The notes beneath the pieces are model-generated. The model made no database searches. It saw only the letters and a list, made by a program, of their open reading frames with translations, and was not told the DNA's origin. A stretch of DNA of 64,000 nt. Source: Peromyscus leucopus (Eukaryota; Chordata; Mammalia; Rodentia; Cricetidae). Location: contig NC_051082.1 in assembly GCF_004664715.2 (NCBI RefSeq), positions 12,138,998 through 12,202,997 of the forward strand. Direction: 5' to 3'. Every line of letters starts with the position of its first letter. The stretch's first letter is position 1. Shown here piece after piece: positions 55,676 to 64,000 of this stretch. Position numbers and translations under genes: made by a program.

Positions 55676-56614
55676 TAACTTCAGCTGGGTGCTTTCAAAA
55701 GAAAGAATATGGAGGTATGGAGGATCACTGGCAAGAAAACCAAGAGGCAGCTTGGGGACAGTGGGGCAGGGAGGGACATTGGACTCTCTGGCTATTGCTC
55801 TTACTTTGCCCCACAGCCCTGGGCCCCTGTCACCTGTGTGCAGCTGGGTAACTGTGGCGAGATTCTAGCGCTCCGTGTGGAATGGCAATACCTCGCACAC
55901 TGCCCACCCAGGCCACTTGACCACTGCGCCTCAGAGCTGTCTAAGCCCCAAAGTCTGTGATAGAATCTGTCTCCCACTGAAGGGGGCTCTAATTCCTACC
56001 CCAACCTTGTTTGGCTCAGCAATCAGACACAGTTCCATGCGCAGTAAACAGAGTTACAATGTCCCCTCTGCCTCCGCCCCTGCCTCCAACAAGAAGGCCA
56101 ATTTGCTGAAGACAGCGTACTCCTGACTAAGCCCCACACTGCCTTCGGGGAGCTTCCCAAGCAACTGAGCAACCAATGGAACACGGTTCAATTGCATTAT
56201 TTCTGTCTACTGGTTATGTCTTTGAATGGTAATGCCACAAAACCTGGGCCACCTGGGACCCCGGTTGATCCTGGACCTGATACAAGATTTAACTCGTTCA
56301 ATCCCCTTTTGTTAAGATGGGCAGAATGGCCATGGGCCAGCTGTCTCAGGTCTCAGTATCTGTCCGAGGGAGGAGACCAGCCGAGCAAGGATGTTTTCCA
56401 GGATGTGGGAAAGGGGGAAACTGAAAAAAAGTATAAATGTCCCACGGGAGGGAAACGCTCAAGGGGTCTCGGTGTGATGGCATCACAGAGAACCATGAAG
56501 ATACTCAGAAATACAGGAAATGCATGCGTTTGGGCACGAAGCTCTGGGACCTCGAGCTGGGGAGGCCAAGCATGGCAACCACAGTGCATGCACTGATTAC
56601 TTTTCCATGGTTGT
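55676..56614. other. Non-coding, nothing recognised
   Basis: Mixed composition; frames up to 134 codons lack any recognisable domain. 56200-56300 is unremarkable. Confidence 0.45.
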
Positions 56615-56925
56615 AACCAAAATAGAAGCCAGAAATAAATGTAACAGGGGAAGTTTTATCATGGTGGGGAAGGGATGGCGGCATGCGCAGCGGGAGTTTG
56701 TCACATGCTGCTTCACATCTTAGTGGATCAGAGAGCTCAGTGCACTAGCATTGGACACCACCTCCGAGACCCACGCCCAGTGGACCTCTGCCAGACCTGC
56801 CTCTTGCCCCAGAAACCCCACCATCTCCCCAAACAGCGCCACCCTCTGGAGAACCAAATATTTAAACTCATGGGCCTGCTGGGGACATTTCACATTCCAA
56901 CTGGGACACTGCACCTTTGTAGAAA
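56615..56925 (-). repeat. Rodent L1-like 3' fragment
   Basis: ggaagttttatcatggtggg, gcatgcgcagcgggagtttg, ccctctggagaaccaaatat, tcatgggcctgctggggaca and tttcacattccaac. Confidence 0.55.
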
Positions 56926-56987
56926 GCGCAATCAACAAAGGGCCACGGGGCCCCTTAAGAGGCTATGCCTGGCGACGAAGCCATTTC

Positions 56988-57000
56988 ATTGCCTGGCAAC
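56988..57000. promoter_or_regulatory. RFX X-box-like inverted repeat
   Basis: ATTGCC-T-GGCAAC, close to the RFX X-box (GTNRCC, short spacer, RGYAAC). A second GGCGAC half-site lies about 20 bp upstream and GGTAAC about 4 bp downstream. Confidence 0.35.
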
Positions 57001-57286
57001 ACGGTAACCATTTTAATGTAAGCACGTCGCTGGAAATTACCTGTAGGCACAGTTCTCAGAATGTGCCCTTGACAATAACTGACAAGTGATTCTATTAATG
57101 TACACGTGCATATGAATGTCACCTGGAAATACCAAGTCTACCAAGCTACATGAGAAGCTTGGAGGAGTCTGGCCAAATGGGATTCCAGTCTTGTTTACAG
57201 ATTTAAATTTTTTTCTTATAACAAAATATTTTTCAGTATTATGTGAGTAAAATTGCTTCCAGAATATATTGCTCCCTGTGCTGGGA

Positions 57287-57507
57287 AGGTGCCTTGGTGA
57301 TACAGGGCTCACCATACAAGCATGAGGGACTCAAATCCAGGTCCCCAGCACCCACATAAAAGTCAGGGAGCATAGGACCTCACTCGTGACCCCAGAGCTT
57401 GGGAGGTGCAGGCAGGGCATTTCTAGGGCGAGCTGGCTGACATGACCAGCCAGATCAGTGAGCTCCTGGTTCTGTGAGAGACCCTGCCTTAGAATACGGG
57501 GTGGAGG
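57287..57507 (+). repeat. B4-type SINE
   Basis: catacaagcatgagggactc, aaatccaggtccccagcacc, cagatcagtgagctcctgg, ctgtgagagaccctgcctta; interrupted by the B1 that follows. Confidence 0.7.
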
Positions 57508-57655
57508 CCCAGTGGTGGTGGTGGTGAAGGCCTTTAATCCCAGCACTCAGGAGGCAGAGGCAGGCGGATCTCTGTGAGTTCGAGGCCAGCCTGGGCTACA
57601 GAGTGATTTCCAGGAAAGGTGCAAAGCTGCACAGAGAAACCTTGTCTCAAAAAGC
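57508..57655 (+). repeat. B1 SINE, cricetid-like
   Basis: ggcctttaatcccagcactc, gtgagttcgaggccagcctg, ggctacagagtgatttccag, gaaaggtgcaaagctgcaca. Confidence 0.95.
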
Positions 57656-57698
57656 CAAAAAAAAAGAAGAAAGGAAGGAAGGAAGAAAGAAAGAAGGA

Positions 57699-57750
<52 letters not shown>

Positions 57751-57753
57751 AAA
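57656..57753. repeat. (GGAA)n(GAAA)n microsatellite from B1 tail
   Basis: 98 nt pure A/G, mainly GAAA units. Confidence 0.95.
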
Positions 57754-58049
57754 TGGAGTGGGAAGTAACTGCGACAAGACATTTGATGTCTGCCTCCGGC
57801 CAACACCACCACACAAATACACAGAAAGCCCACTCCCCGCAGACACCAGAGCTGCTTCTAGAATCCAAATTCTACAACCCACCTCCCTCTCCGACAGTTC
57901 TTCCTGCTGCCAGTTTCCTCCCCATCTTAATTCTGAAGTCCACACCACCAACCCCCTTCTCCTTCTCGAGGGAGAAGGAGACAGGCCTCGGTGTCCCCAG
58001 ACACTGGTAGGGGAGGAATGGGTTCGTGCATTAAACGTACCGTGTTAGA

Positions 58050-58270
58050 TCTCAATGAGGTTGGCAAAGACAATTAATTTCAAAGCTTCCCGCTGACAGC
58101 AATACACAAATTAGCTCCCACATCTGCTTTGGAAAACTAATTTCATCGCAGTGCAGAATTCAGTAGGGGTTCTGCTGTCCTTTAAAGCAAGGGAAAGTTT
58201 GCTTCAAAGCGAAATGGAAGGTGTTTTTCTGGAGCAGCTTCCTAATTGGACTACAAGGATAATGCTCACC
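58050..58270. promoter_or_regulatory. Possible conserved non-coding element
   Basis: Repeat-free, with many homeodomain-type words: gacaattaatttcaaagc, acaaattagctccc, aactaatttcatcgcag, cctaattggacta. Suspected from texture only. Confidence 0.3.
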
Positions 58271-58427
58271 CTGCCCCTTGCGGGGAATGAGCCAGGAGGA
58301 AGCGAGAAACCTCAGAGAGGTAGCAGGTTAAAGACTGCAAGAGATATCCATGAAAACAGTGAGATTAGAAAGGGTGTTGTGTTTTCACAAAGGTGGGCAT
58401 TTATTCAGGCATTTATTAGACCCAGGG

Positions 58428-58690
58428 CTTGGGAAGACGGCTCAGTCAGTAAAGAGCCGAGGACCTGAGTTCAGATCCCCAGAACCCATGTTAGGAACCA
58501 GCACAATGGCACAAGTTCATAAGCCCGACACTGGGGGCAGAGATGGGGGGGGGTCCCTGGAGCTCACTGGCCAGACTCCCCAAATCAATGAGCTACTGGT
58601 TCCCTGAGAGACTTTGTCTCAAAAGAAAAGGCAGGAAGCAATTAAAGAAAGACCAGATGTCGGCCTGTGGCCTCCACATACACGCACCCC
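58428..58690 (+). repeat. B4-type SINE
   Basis: gggaagacggctcagtcagt, gaggacctgagttcagatcc, ccctggagctcactggccag, ctgagagactttgtctcaaa, gtcggcctgtggcctccac. Confidence 0.85.
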
Positions 58691-58877
58691 TATGTGTATA
58701 CACACATAGACACACATGCACACACACATGCACATATGTACACACGCAGAGATGCACATATGCACAGAGATGTGCATACACACATGCACACATACATATG
58801 CACACATGCAGAGATGCACGCACACACACACACACACACACACATATGCACACACACACACACACACACACACAGAG
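58680..58877. repeat. (CA)n-rich compound tract
   Basis: Mixed CACA/CATA/GCACA units, 58821-58842 and 58851-58874 being purest; large Cys/Val and His/Thr frames here are artefacts. Confidence 0.9.
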
Positions 58878-59525
58878 ATGCACATAAAATGCACACACAA
58901 TTAAATACTGACCATGGCAGGGAACAGTCACTTTGGTGCATGGGTAGTGAGTACTAGGTCATACATTTCCATTTGAATTAAGTGGAAGGGCAGTCTTTGA
59001 GCAAACTCCTGAAGGGAGCAAGAGTTGGTCCTGCCTTTGGGGTCTTTGCTTGCTGGATCCCACCCTTGTTGGGTAAAAGCACAAACAGCTTTAAGCCATC
59101 CAAATGCCTTAGGACCATAATTCACATAAACCTGAATTCCATATGCAAAACTCAAAATGTGGACGCAAGAGACTAACTTCACTCAGATACACGCCCTACA
59201 GAAGCATGGACTCTCCTGCTGCTTGCACAGCAAGTGTCTTTTGACTCCTCCCAGGCTTGTTCTCAGAGCAGCTGGGACCAGGTAGGTGAGCAGCAGGATG
59301 TTTGATGGATAGAAAACGCTGAATGAATACAGAGTCCAGAAGAAGGTGACTTCTCTCCCTCGAGGCAACGCTCATAGGAAGACATCCGGAGGGACGCCAA
59401 AAAGGGAGACTTCACTCTTCCACTCTGAGTTTCCAATCAGGTGAGACTTGAGATGGAAAAGACTAGAAACCACGGGAGGAGAGAGAGGCCAGGGAGAGGT
59501 CAGCCACAGAAAGAAGCCACACTTG
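58878..59525. other. Non-coding, nothing recognised
   Basis: About 650 nt without repeat or coding features. Confidence 0.5.
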
Positions 59526-59785
59526 GGGGCTGGGCAGATGCCTCGGTTGATAAAGTGCAATCCCAGCATCCACTTAAAAACCTAGCGGGGTGTTGCGAGC
59601 TGGTAATCCCAGCACTGCCCTGGGAAGGCAGGAGGGTCTCTGGGCTCTTGTGCCAACCAAACTTAAGTGGTGAGCCCTAGATCTCAGCAAGAGAGCCTGT
59701 CTCCAAACAAGAGGGGGACAATACCTGAAGAATGGCACATGCACACGCATTTCCCCCGCGAATGCACACATGCACACACAAAGAA
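59526..59785 (+). repeat. B4-type SINE
   Basis: ggggctgggcagatgcctcg, ggtaatcccagcactgccct, gaaggcaggagggtctctgg, caagagagcctgtctccaaa, acaatacctgaagaatgg. Confidence 0.75.
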
Positions 59786-60104
59786 GCCACACTTGTTCCT
59801 AAGTGTGTGGACAGAGAGAGGAGCACAGGGTCAGGTCACAAGGCAAAGCTAGAGCTAGCGAGAGGAGGCCACTGCAAAGGAAGGTTGGAGGGGAGGGGGG
59901 CAGGGGACCCAGCAATGCGCCCAGGCTCTCCATCATTCTGCCTGATAGCATTCCCATTGTCTGTCCCAGGTAAGGGCTGTGAAGCCTGGGAAATGTAGTC
60001 GACAGGGCTCCACCCCGTTGACTCGCTCATTTTAATTCAAGTTTCTATCTGTTGTTTGCTTGCTACGTGCTGGAGAGTGTGGTGTAGGCTTCCCAAACAT
60101 GGCC

Positions 60105-60240
60105 ATATTTACACCCTCCCATGCCGGACAATGGAACTAACTCAACCCCATTTTACAAATGAGGGCACAGAGGCCCCCATGGGTCGCTCAACTCCCCGCA
60201 AGGTCACACGGTAGCAGAGCTGGGATTTCATGTAAGTCCC
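60105..60240 (+). repeat. MIR
   Basis: aactcaaccccattttacaa, atgagggcacagaggccc, caaggtcacacggtagcaga, gctgggatttcatg. Confidence 0.8.
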
Positions 60241-60436
60241 GTGATGGTTGGTTGACTGATTGCCATGGTAATAAAGTGACCTGCCAGGTGGCAGTGACAG
60301 TGTCATCTTGTTGTATTAGCCGCGGCAGGCAGAGCTTCTCTGGGCTGCTTTGGGGAGGTCTGAGGCAGGCTGCAGGGACAGCCTGCAGTCTGGTACGTGA
60401 GCATCTGCACTGCCCAGCCTCAGGTCCAGCCCAGAG

Positions 60437-60472
60437 TGACTCAGCAGTGGAAGCAAGTGGCTCTTTAAATAG
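60437..60472 (+). promoter_or_regulatory. MARE/AP-1 site near a TATA-like word
   Basis: TGACTCAGCA (60437-60446), a MAF/NFE2-type extended AP-1 site, then TTTAAATAG (60464-60472). Sits in repeat-free DNA 60.25-60.59 kb. A promoter on the + strand is conceivable but unproven. Confidence 0.3.
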
Positions 60473-60595
60473 CTTGTGCTCTCAGAAGGTTGATCAGCGT
60501 TTTACCTGTGGCAGAGAGAGGGAGCTGAGCCTGAGATCTTGGAGTTCACCGAGGGATGCACTGGAGAGACAGTGGGAAGCATGGAGAAGGGTTGC

Positions 60596-60627
60596 GGGGG
60601 GGGGGGGGGGGGGGGCGGGGGGGGGGG
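60596..60627. repeat. G-run of about 32 nt, one C interruption
   Basis: Nearly pure poly-G; exact length is uncertain because such runs sequence poorly. Strong G-quadruplex former. Confidence 0.85.
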
Positions 60628-61489
60628 TAGGGAGAGTCAGGGCACTGCATGACCACCATCCTCCCAGGCTCAGAGACTCTTCCCATTTCCCCACCCCTTG
60701 CCCTTCCAAGCTGCCTTTCTGGGAATTAGGACCATGCATGTAGACCTCAAGGCCCCTGCACCTTGAGGCAGTAATGCCCCCATCCAAGAATAGGGTCAGG
60801 AGACCCACGTTCTAATCCCAGCTTTGCCCATACAACCTTGGTCAAGTCCTTCACACTCTGCTCTCATCCAGCAATCCACTCAAGAGGCGAATGTTCAACA
60901 GGACGAAATACACATTGTTGTCAACTCCCCTTACCATGCTGGGTCATCAGCATTAGAAATGACTCCTCTGTAGACGGAGACTGTACACCCTTGATGGTCA
61001 CCTCGGGGCTGCCTGGGCTTGTTTGCCTCTTCTGTTTTGAATACTTCCAAAGCCATGTCCAAGGCCAGGCTGATAATCACAGGACCACACTCCAGCTCCA
61101 TGGAGAACAAGGTGGTACTGCGGGAGGATCACTAGAACCAGGCAGGGACCATGAGATCTATTTCTGGTGGCCACAGTGGGTGTGTCCGTCTGGAAAGCCC
61201 CCACCCCGGCTTCCCACAGTTGTTTCACTAGGAAGGTTTACCCATGGGTAGGAAGTCAAGTATTGAAGCCCAGCCTGTCACTTATTTGAAAGGTGAGTGT
61301 CATTACTGGTGTCTTTTTATGGAACAGTGGCTCTGTGGCTCTGTCTCAAGCCAGGCCTGATGGATAGAGGAGACTTCCCCAGGAACACATCCCACAGAAT
61401 GCTCAGGCCTGTGCAAGATGACCAAAATCACGTGCAAGCAGACAGGGTTGGTCATTCAAGGGAATGAATTTGAGGAATAATCACACCTC
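60628..61489. other. Non-coding, one reverse MIR
   Basis: MIR-like 60790-60870 (cgttctaatcccagctttg, ccttggtcaagtccttcaca). Nothing else recognised. Confidence 0.5.
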
Positions 61490-61600
61490 TGGGTGTAGTG
61501 TGCTTATGTGTGCATACATGCTGGAATGTGTGCACATGTCTGTGTGCACATGTGTACAGTAGAAGCCTGAGGTTGACATCCAGTGTCTTCCTAAATCTCT
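61490..61600 (-). repeat. B4-type SINE 3' fragment
   Basis: GTGTGC-rich segment followed by agcctgaggttgacatccag; the rest of the element is missing. Confidence 0.55.
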
Positions 61601-61621
61601 CTGCACCTGCTGGCTAGTGTT

Positions 61622-61686
61622 TATGTCACCTCCACACAAGCTAGAGTCATTTTGGAGGAATGAACCTCAACTGAGAAAATATCCCC

Positions 61687-61738
<52 letters not shown>

Positions 61739-62030
61739 AGATTGGCCTCTGGGCAAGCCTCTGACACACTTCCTTGATTGATGATTGATGTAGGAAGGAG
61801 GTCCAACTCACTATGGATGGTGCCACCTTTGGGCAAACGGCCCTGGGTGCTATAAGAAAGCAAGACATGAGGAGCAGGCCAGTAAGCAGGGTTCCTCCAA
61901 GGCCTTTGCTTCAGCTCCTGCCTTGAGTTCCTGCCCTGACTTCCCTCAGTGATGAACTGTAATGTGGAAGTGTAAACTGAAATAAACCCTCATCTGCCAC
62001 GGTGTTTGGTCACAGTAATAGAAACCTTAA
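61622..62030 (+). repeat. Rodent L1/Lx-like 3' end containing (CA)n
   Basis: gaacctcaactgagaaaata, a (CA)25 array at 61688-61737, then ttgattgatgattgatgtag, gggtgctataagaaagcaag, cctgccttgagttcctgccc, gtgatgaactgtaatgtgga and gaaataaaccctc. Confidence 0.75.
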
Positions 62031-62037
62031 GATACCA

Positions 62038-62262
62038 CCTTATATACTGAGACAGGGTCTCTCACTTGAACTCAGGACTGAATGATTCAGCCAATCTAGC
62101 TAGCCAGCCTGCTCTAGGGATCCTGGGTCTACACCTCTTCTTACTAGGATTACAGGAAGCTTACACACCTGTCTGCCTTTTATTTAGGTTCTAGGGGCCT
62201 GATCTCTGGTCCTCATACTTTCCTAGACAGTGTTTACCTGCCATGCCATCTCCCCAGACGCC
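62038..62262 (-). repeat. B4-type SINE
   Basis: tgagacagggtctctcactt, gctagccagcctgctctagg, ttactaggattacaggaagc, gcctgatctctggtcctcat, ctgccatgccatctccccag. Confidence 0.8.
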
Positions 62263-62811
62263 TCTGAAGAGGAGGCAGGTGTCTGAAGGTCAACACAGTG
62301 CTTCAGCATGGTGCATGGCTGATAGGGAATGCTTCGAGTACACTGGTTAATAGGGAGGCACAGAGGACTTGCTGTTTCCAAAAGAGTACTCCCCAACCAA
62401 TCACTCTGAAATGGAGAAGTTCACCCTCATGCACAGGGTAATGAGACTGAATTCAGCAGGAAGAAAGGCTGATTGCAGCTGGAGTCTGGGTCTCATTCAA
62501 GAGCCAGGCTTGGGGCAGGGCCCGTGAGTCACACATGCTTTTTCCACAGAACTCCTGACTGCAAGATGAGCCCTTGCATCCCAGCCTCACATGGGCCTGA
62601 GCAAAGTTAAAGGAACATAGAATACATTTTATTCTCTAGGACCCAAGGTAAGGCTTCCAACAGGGGATGGTAACAGAGAACCAACCCAGTGCTGGGCAAG
62701 GGTGTCCAAGATACATTGCTAAGTGAAAAGAAGCAAGGGGCATATAGTCTCCTGTTTAAGTAAATAAATATGTAAACTTGTCAGATGATCCGTGTCTTCT
62801 ATAAAGAAAAA
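62263..62811. other. Non-coding, nothing recognised
   Basis: Ordinary intron- or flank-like DNA; no repeat assigned. Confidence 0.5.
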
Positions 62812-62985
62812 CAGCGACTGAGAGATAGCTCAGCAATTAAGAGCTCTTACTGCGCTTGCAGGGGACCCCGGTTCAATTCCCATCACCCACCCGGCAACTC
62901 ACAACCATCTGTAATTCCAGGATCTGGTGCCCTCTTCTGGCCTCCATGGGCACTGCACTCATATGCATAGATACACACATGTAAC
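62812..62985 (+). repeat. B2 SINE
   Basis: ctgagagatagctcagcaat, taagagctcttactgcgctt, ggttcaattcccatcaccc, actcacaaccatctgtaatt, ggtgccctcttctggcctcc. Confidence 0.9.
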
Positions 62986-63540
62986 AATATGCACATCCAA
63001 TAGGTTCTTTGATCTTAAGAAAGAGCTTCACTTAATGTTTCATTTGAAGTGAAGATTCCCCTCTCATAGAAAGCTGTGCTTAGGTTTTGCAAGTCAAAGA
63101 GGGGACTTTGAGTAGAAGATTCAAATTATCACACACCTAAAAAATGAGCACAGAGATAAGCTCATGCTTACAAAAGCTAAAAATAAATACATTTTGGATT
63201 TTAGGAGTGAAATAACCTGAGAAGGGGGGAAGGTGTAGATTTCTGTAATTGAATTTTTTTTTTTACTTTGGTGACAGGACACAAATAAAAAGGATCCAAA
63301 ACTCATCTCTGTGAGTCAGAGCCTTTGTAGGAAAGTAAAAACTCATTTTTCTATTCATAAAAAATGAGAGGCTTTTGACAATACAGCCCCTCAAGAGAAC
63401 CAGATTTCATTTGTGCTTTTAAAATAGAAAGCATGTATTGTGCTCTGATTGTCAAATCTAGTGTGGTCATTGTATAATAATAAAATACTCAAATAATGTG
63501 AGTCATAGACATTGAAACTTCCCCTTAAGTGTATATTCTG
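62986..63540. other. AT-rich non-coding stretch
   Basis: T8-10 runs near 63257 and several AATAAA words; no transposon or exon recognised. Confidence 0.5.
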
Positions 63541-63690
63541 GGCCAGGAGGCAGTGGTGCACACCTTTAATCCCAGCACTCAGGAGGCAGAGGCAGGTGGA
63601 TCTCTGTGAGTTCAAGGCCAGCCTGGTCTACAGAGTGAGTCCCAGGACAGCCAGGGCTGTTACACAGAGACACTCTGTCTTAAAAACACC
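63541..63690 (+). repeat. B1 SINE
   Basis: ggcagtggtgcacaccttta, atcccagcactcaggaggca, ggatctctgtgagttcaagg, tctacagagtgagtcccagg, acagccagggctgtt. Near-duplicated flanks tatattctgg (63532-63541) and tacattctgg (63710-63719) look like a decayed target-site duplication. Confidence 0.93.
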
Positions 63691-63719
63691 AAACAAAACA
63701 AAGAAAGAATACATTCTGG

Positions 63720-64000
63720 ACCAGGGAGATGATTCATTTGGTAAAGTCCTTCCTGTGAAAGCATGAGTTTGGATCCCCAGAACCCAGGCAAAAAGCCAGG
63801 CATGGTGGCTGGTGCCTCTAACTTCAACACTGGGAGAGGCGGAGGTGGAGGCAGGAGGGTCACTGGGGCTTGCTGGCCAGTCACTCTAGCCAAAGGCAAG
63901 TTCCAGGTTCAGTGAGACCCTGTCTCAAAAAATAGGGCGAAATGATTGAGGAAGACACCTGATGTGACATCTGTCCTCTACACACACCTATACAGGTGAA
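63720..64000 (+). repeat. B4-type SINE, cut by window end
   Basis: gaccagggagatgattcatt, gagtttggatccccagaacc, aaaagccaggcatggtggct, gtcactggggcttgctggcc, gttcagtgagaccctgtctc, gaggaagacacctgatgtga. Confidence 0.9.

Noticed and set aside
58593..58957. Cys/Val-rich and His/Thr-rich frames
   Set aside because: CA/CATA repeat translations attached to a B4-type SINE.

Overview
This window is mammalian nuclear DNA from a rodent. It is full of B1, B2/B3, ID and B4-type SINEs, rodent L1-like 3' ends, ancient MIRs and very many CA/GT, GA/CT, GAT and CCT/CTT microsatellites. Several B1 copies (near 52.4, 54.2 and 57.6 kb) carry a 3' half typical of cricetids (hamsters, voles, deer mice), so a cricetid is more likely than mouse or rat. 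There is no prokaryotic gene organisation. Almost all long open reading frames are microsatellite translations or chance frames in introns.

The one gene I can identify is Rph3a (rabphilin-3A, a Rab3/Rab27 effector on synaptic vesicles), on the minus strand. Three coding exons can be read with intact splice sites and matching phases: the start exon (14457-14515, with an 18-nt 5' UTR piece to 14533), a 12-nt microexon (9371-9382), and a 147-nt exon (2472-2618) encoding the start of the Rab-binding domain. The rest of the protein (zinc finger, linker, two C2 domains) would lie left of position 1. Everything from 14534 rightwards should be 5'-UTR introns, alternative first exons, promoter DNA and upstream flank.

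Layout: 1-14.5 kb holds the coding exons and their introns, with SINEs and L1-like fragments. 14.5-33.7 kb is non-coding and rich in SINEs, MIRs and microsatellites, with a hAT element (25.3 kb), a cluster of GC boxes (29.0 kb) and a solo retroviral LTR (32.0 kb). 33.7-41.6 kb has few young repeats and ends in a CpG-rich block at 41.17-41.47 kb. That block contains a near-consensus RE1/NRSF (REST) site and is the best candidate for a neuronal Rph3a promoter. 42-46.5 kb holds GAT repeats and an unusual set of interlocking inverted duplications. 51.2-51.6 kb is a roughly 420-bp pure pyrimidine tract, followed directly by a low-repeat block with MEF2, AP-1 and full CRE motifs (51.64-52.2 kb), a candidate activity-dependent enhancer. 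52.2-64 kb is mostly SINE, L1 and microsatellite DNA with a few possible conserved regulatory blocks.

I found no undescribed protein system. The items most worth a second look are the microexon, the RE1-containing CpG block, the 44.5-46.4 kb inverted duplications and the CRE/AP-1/MEF2 block. Repeat family names rest on recalled consensus patterns and were not checked with RepeatMasker.
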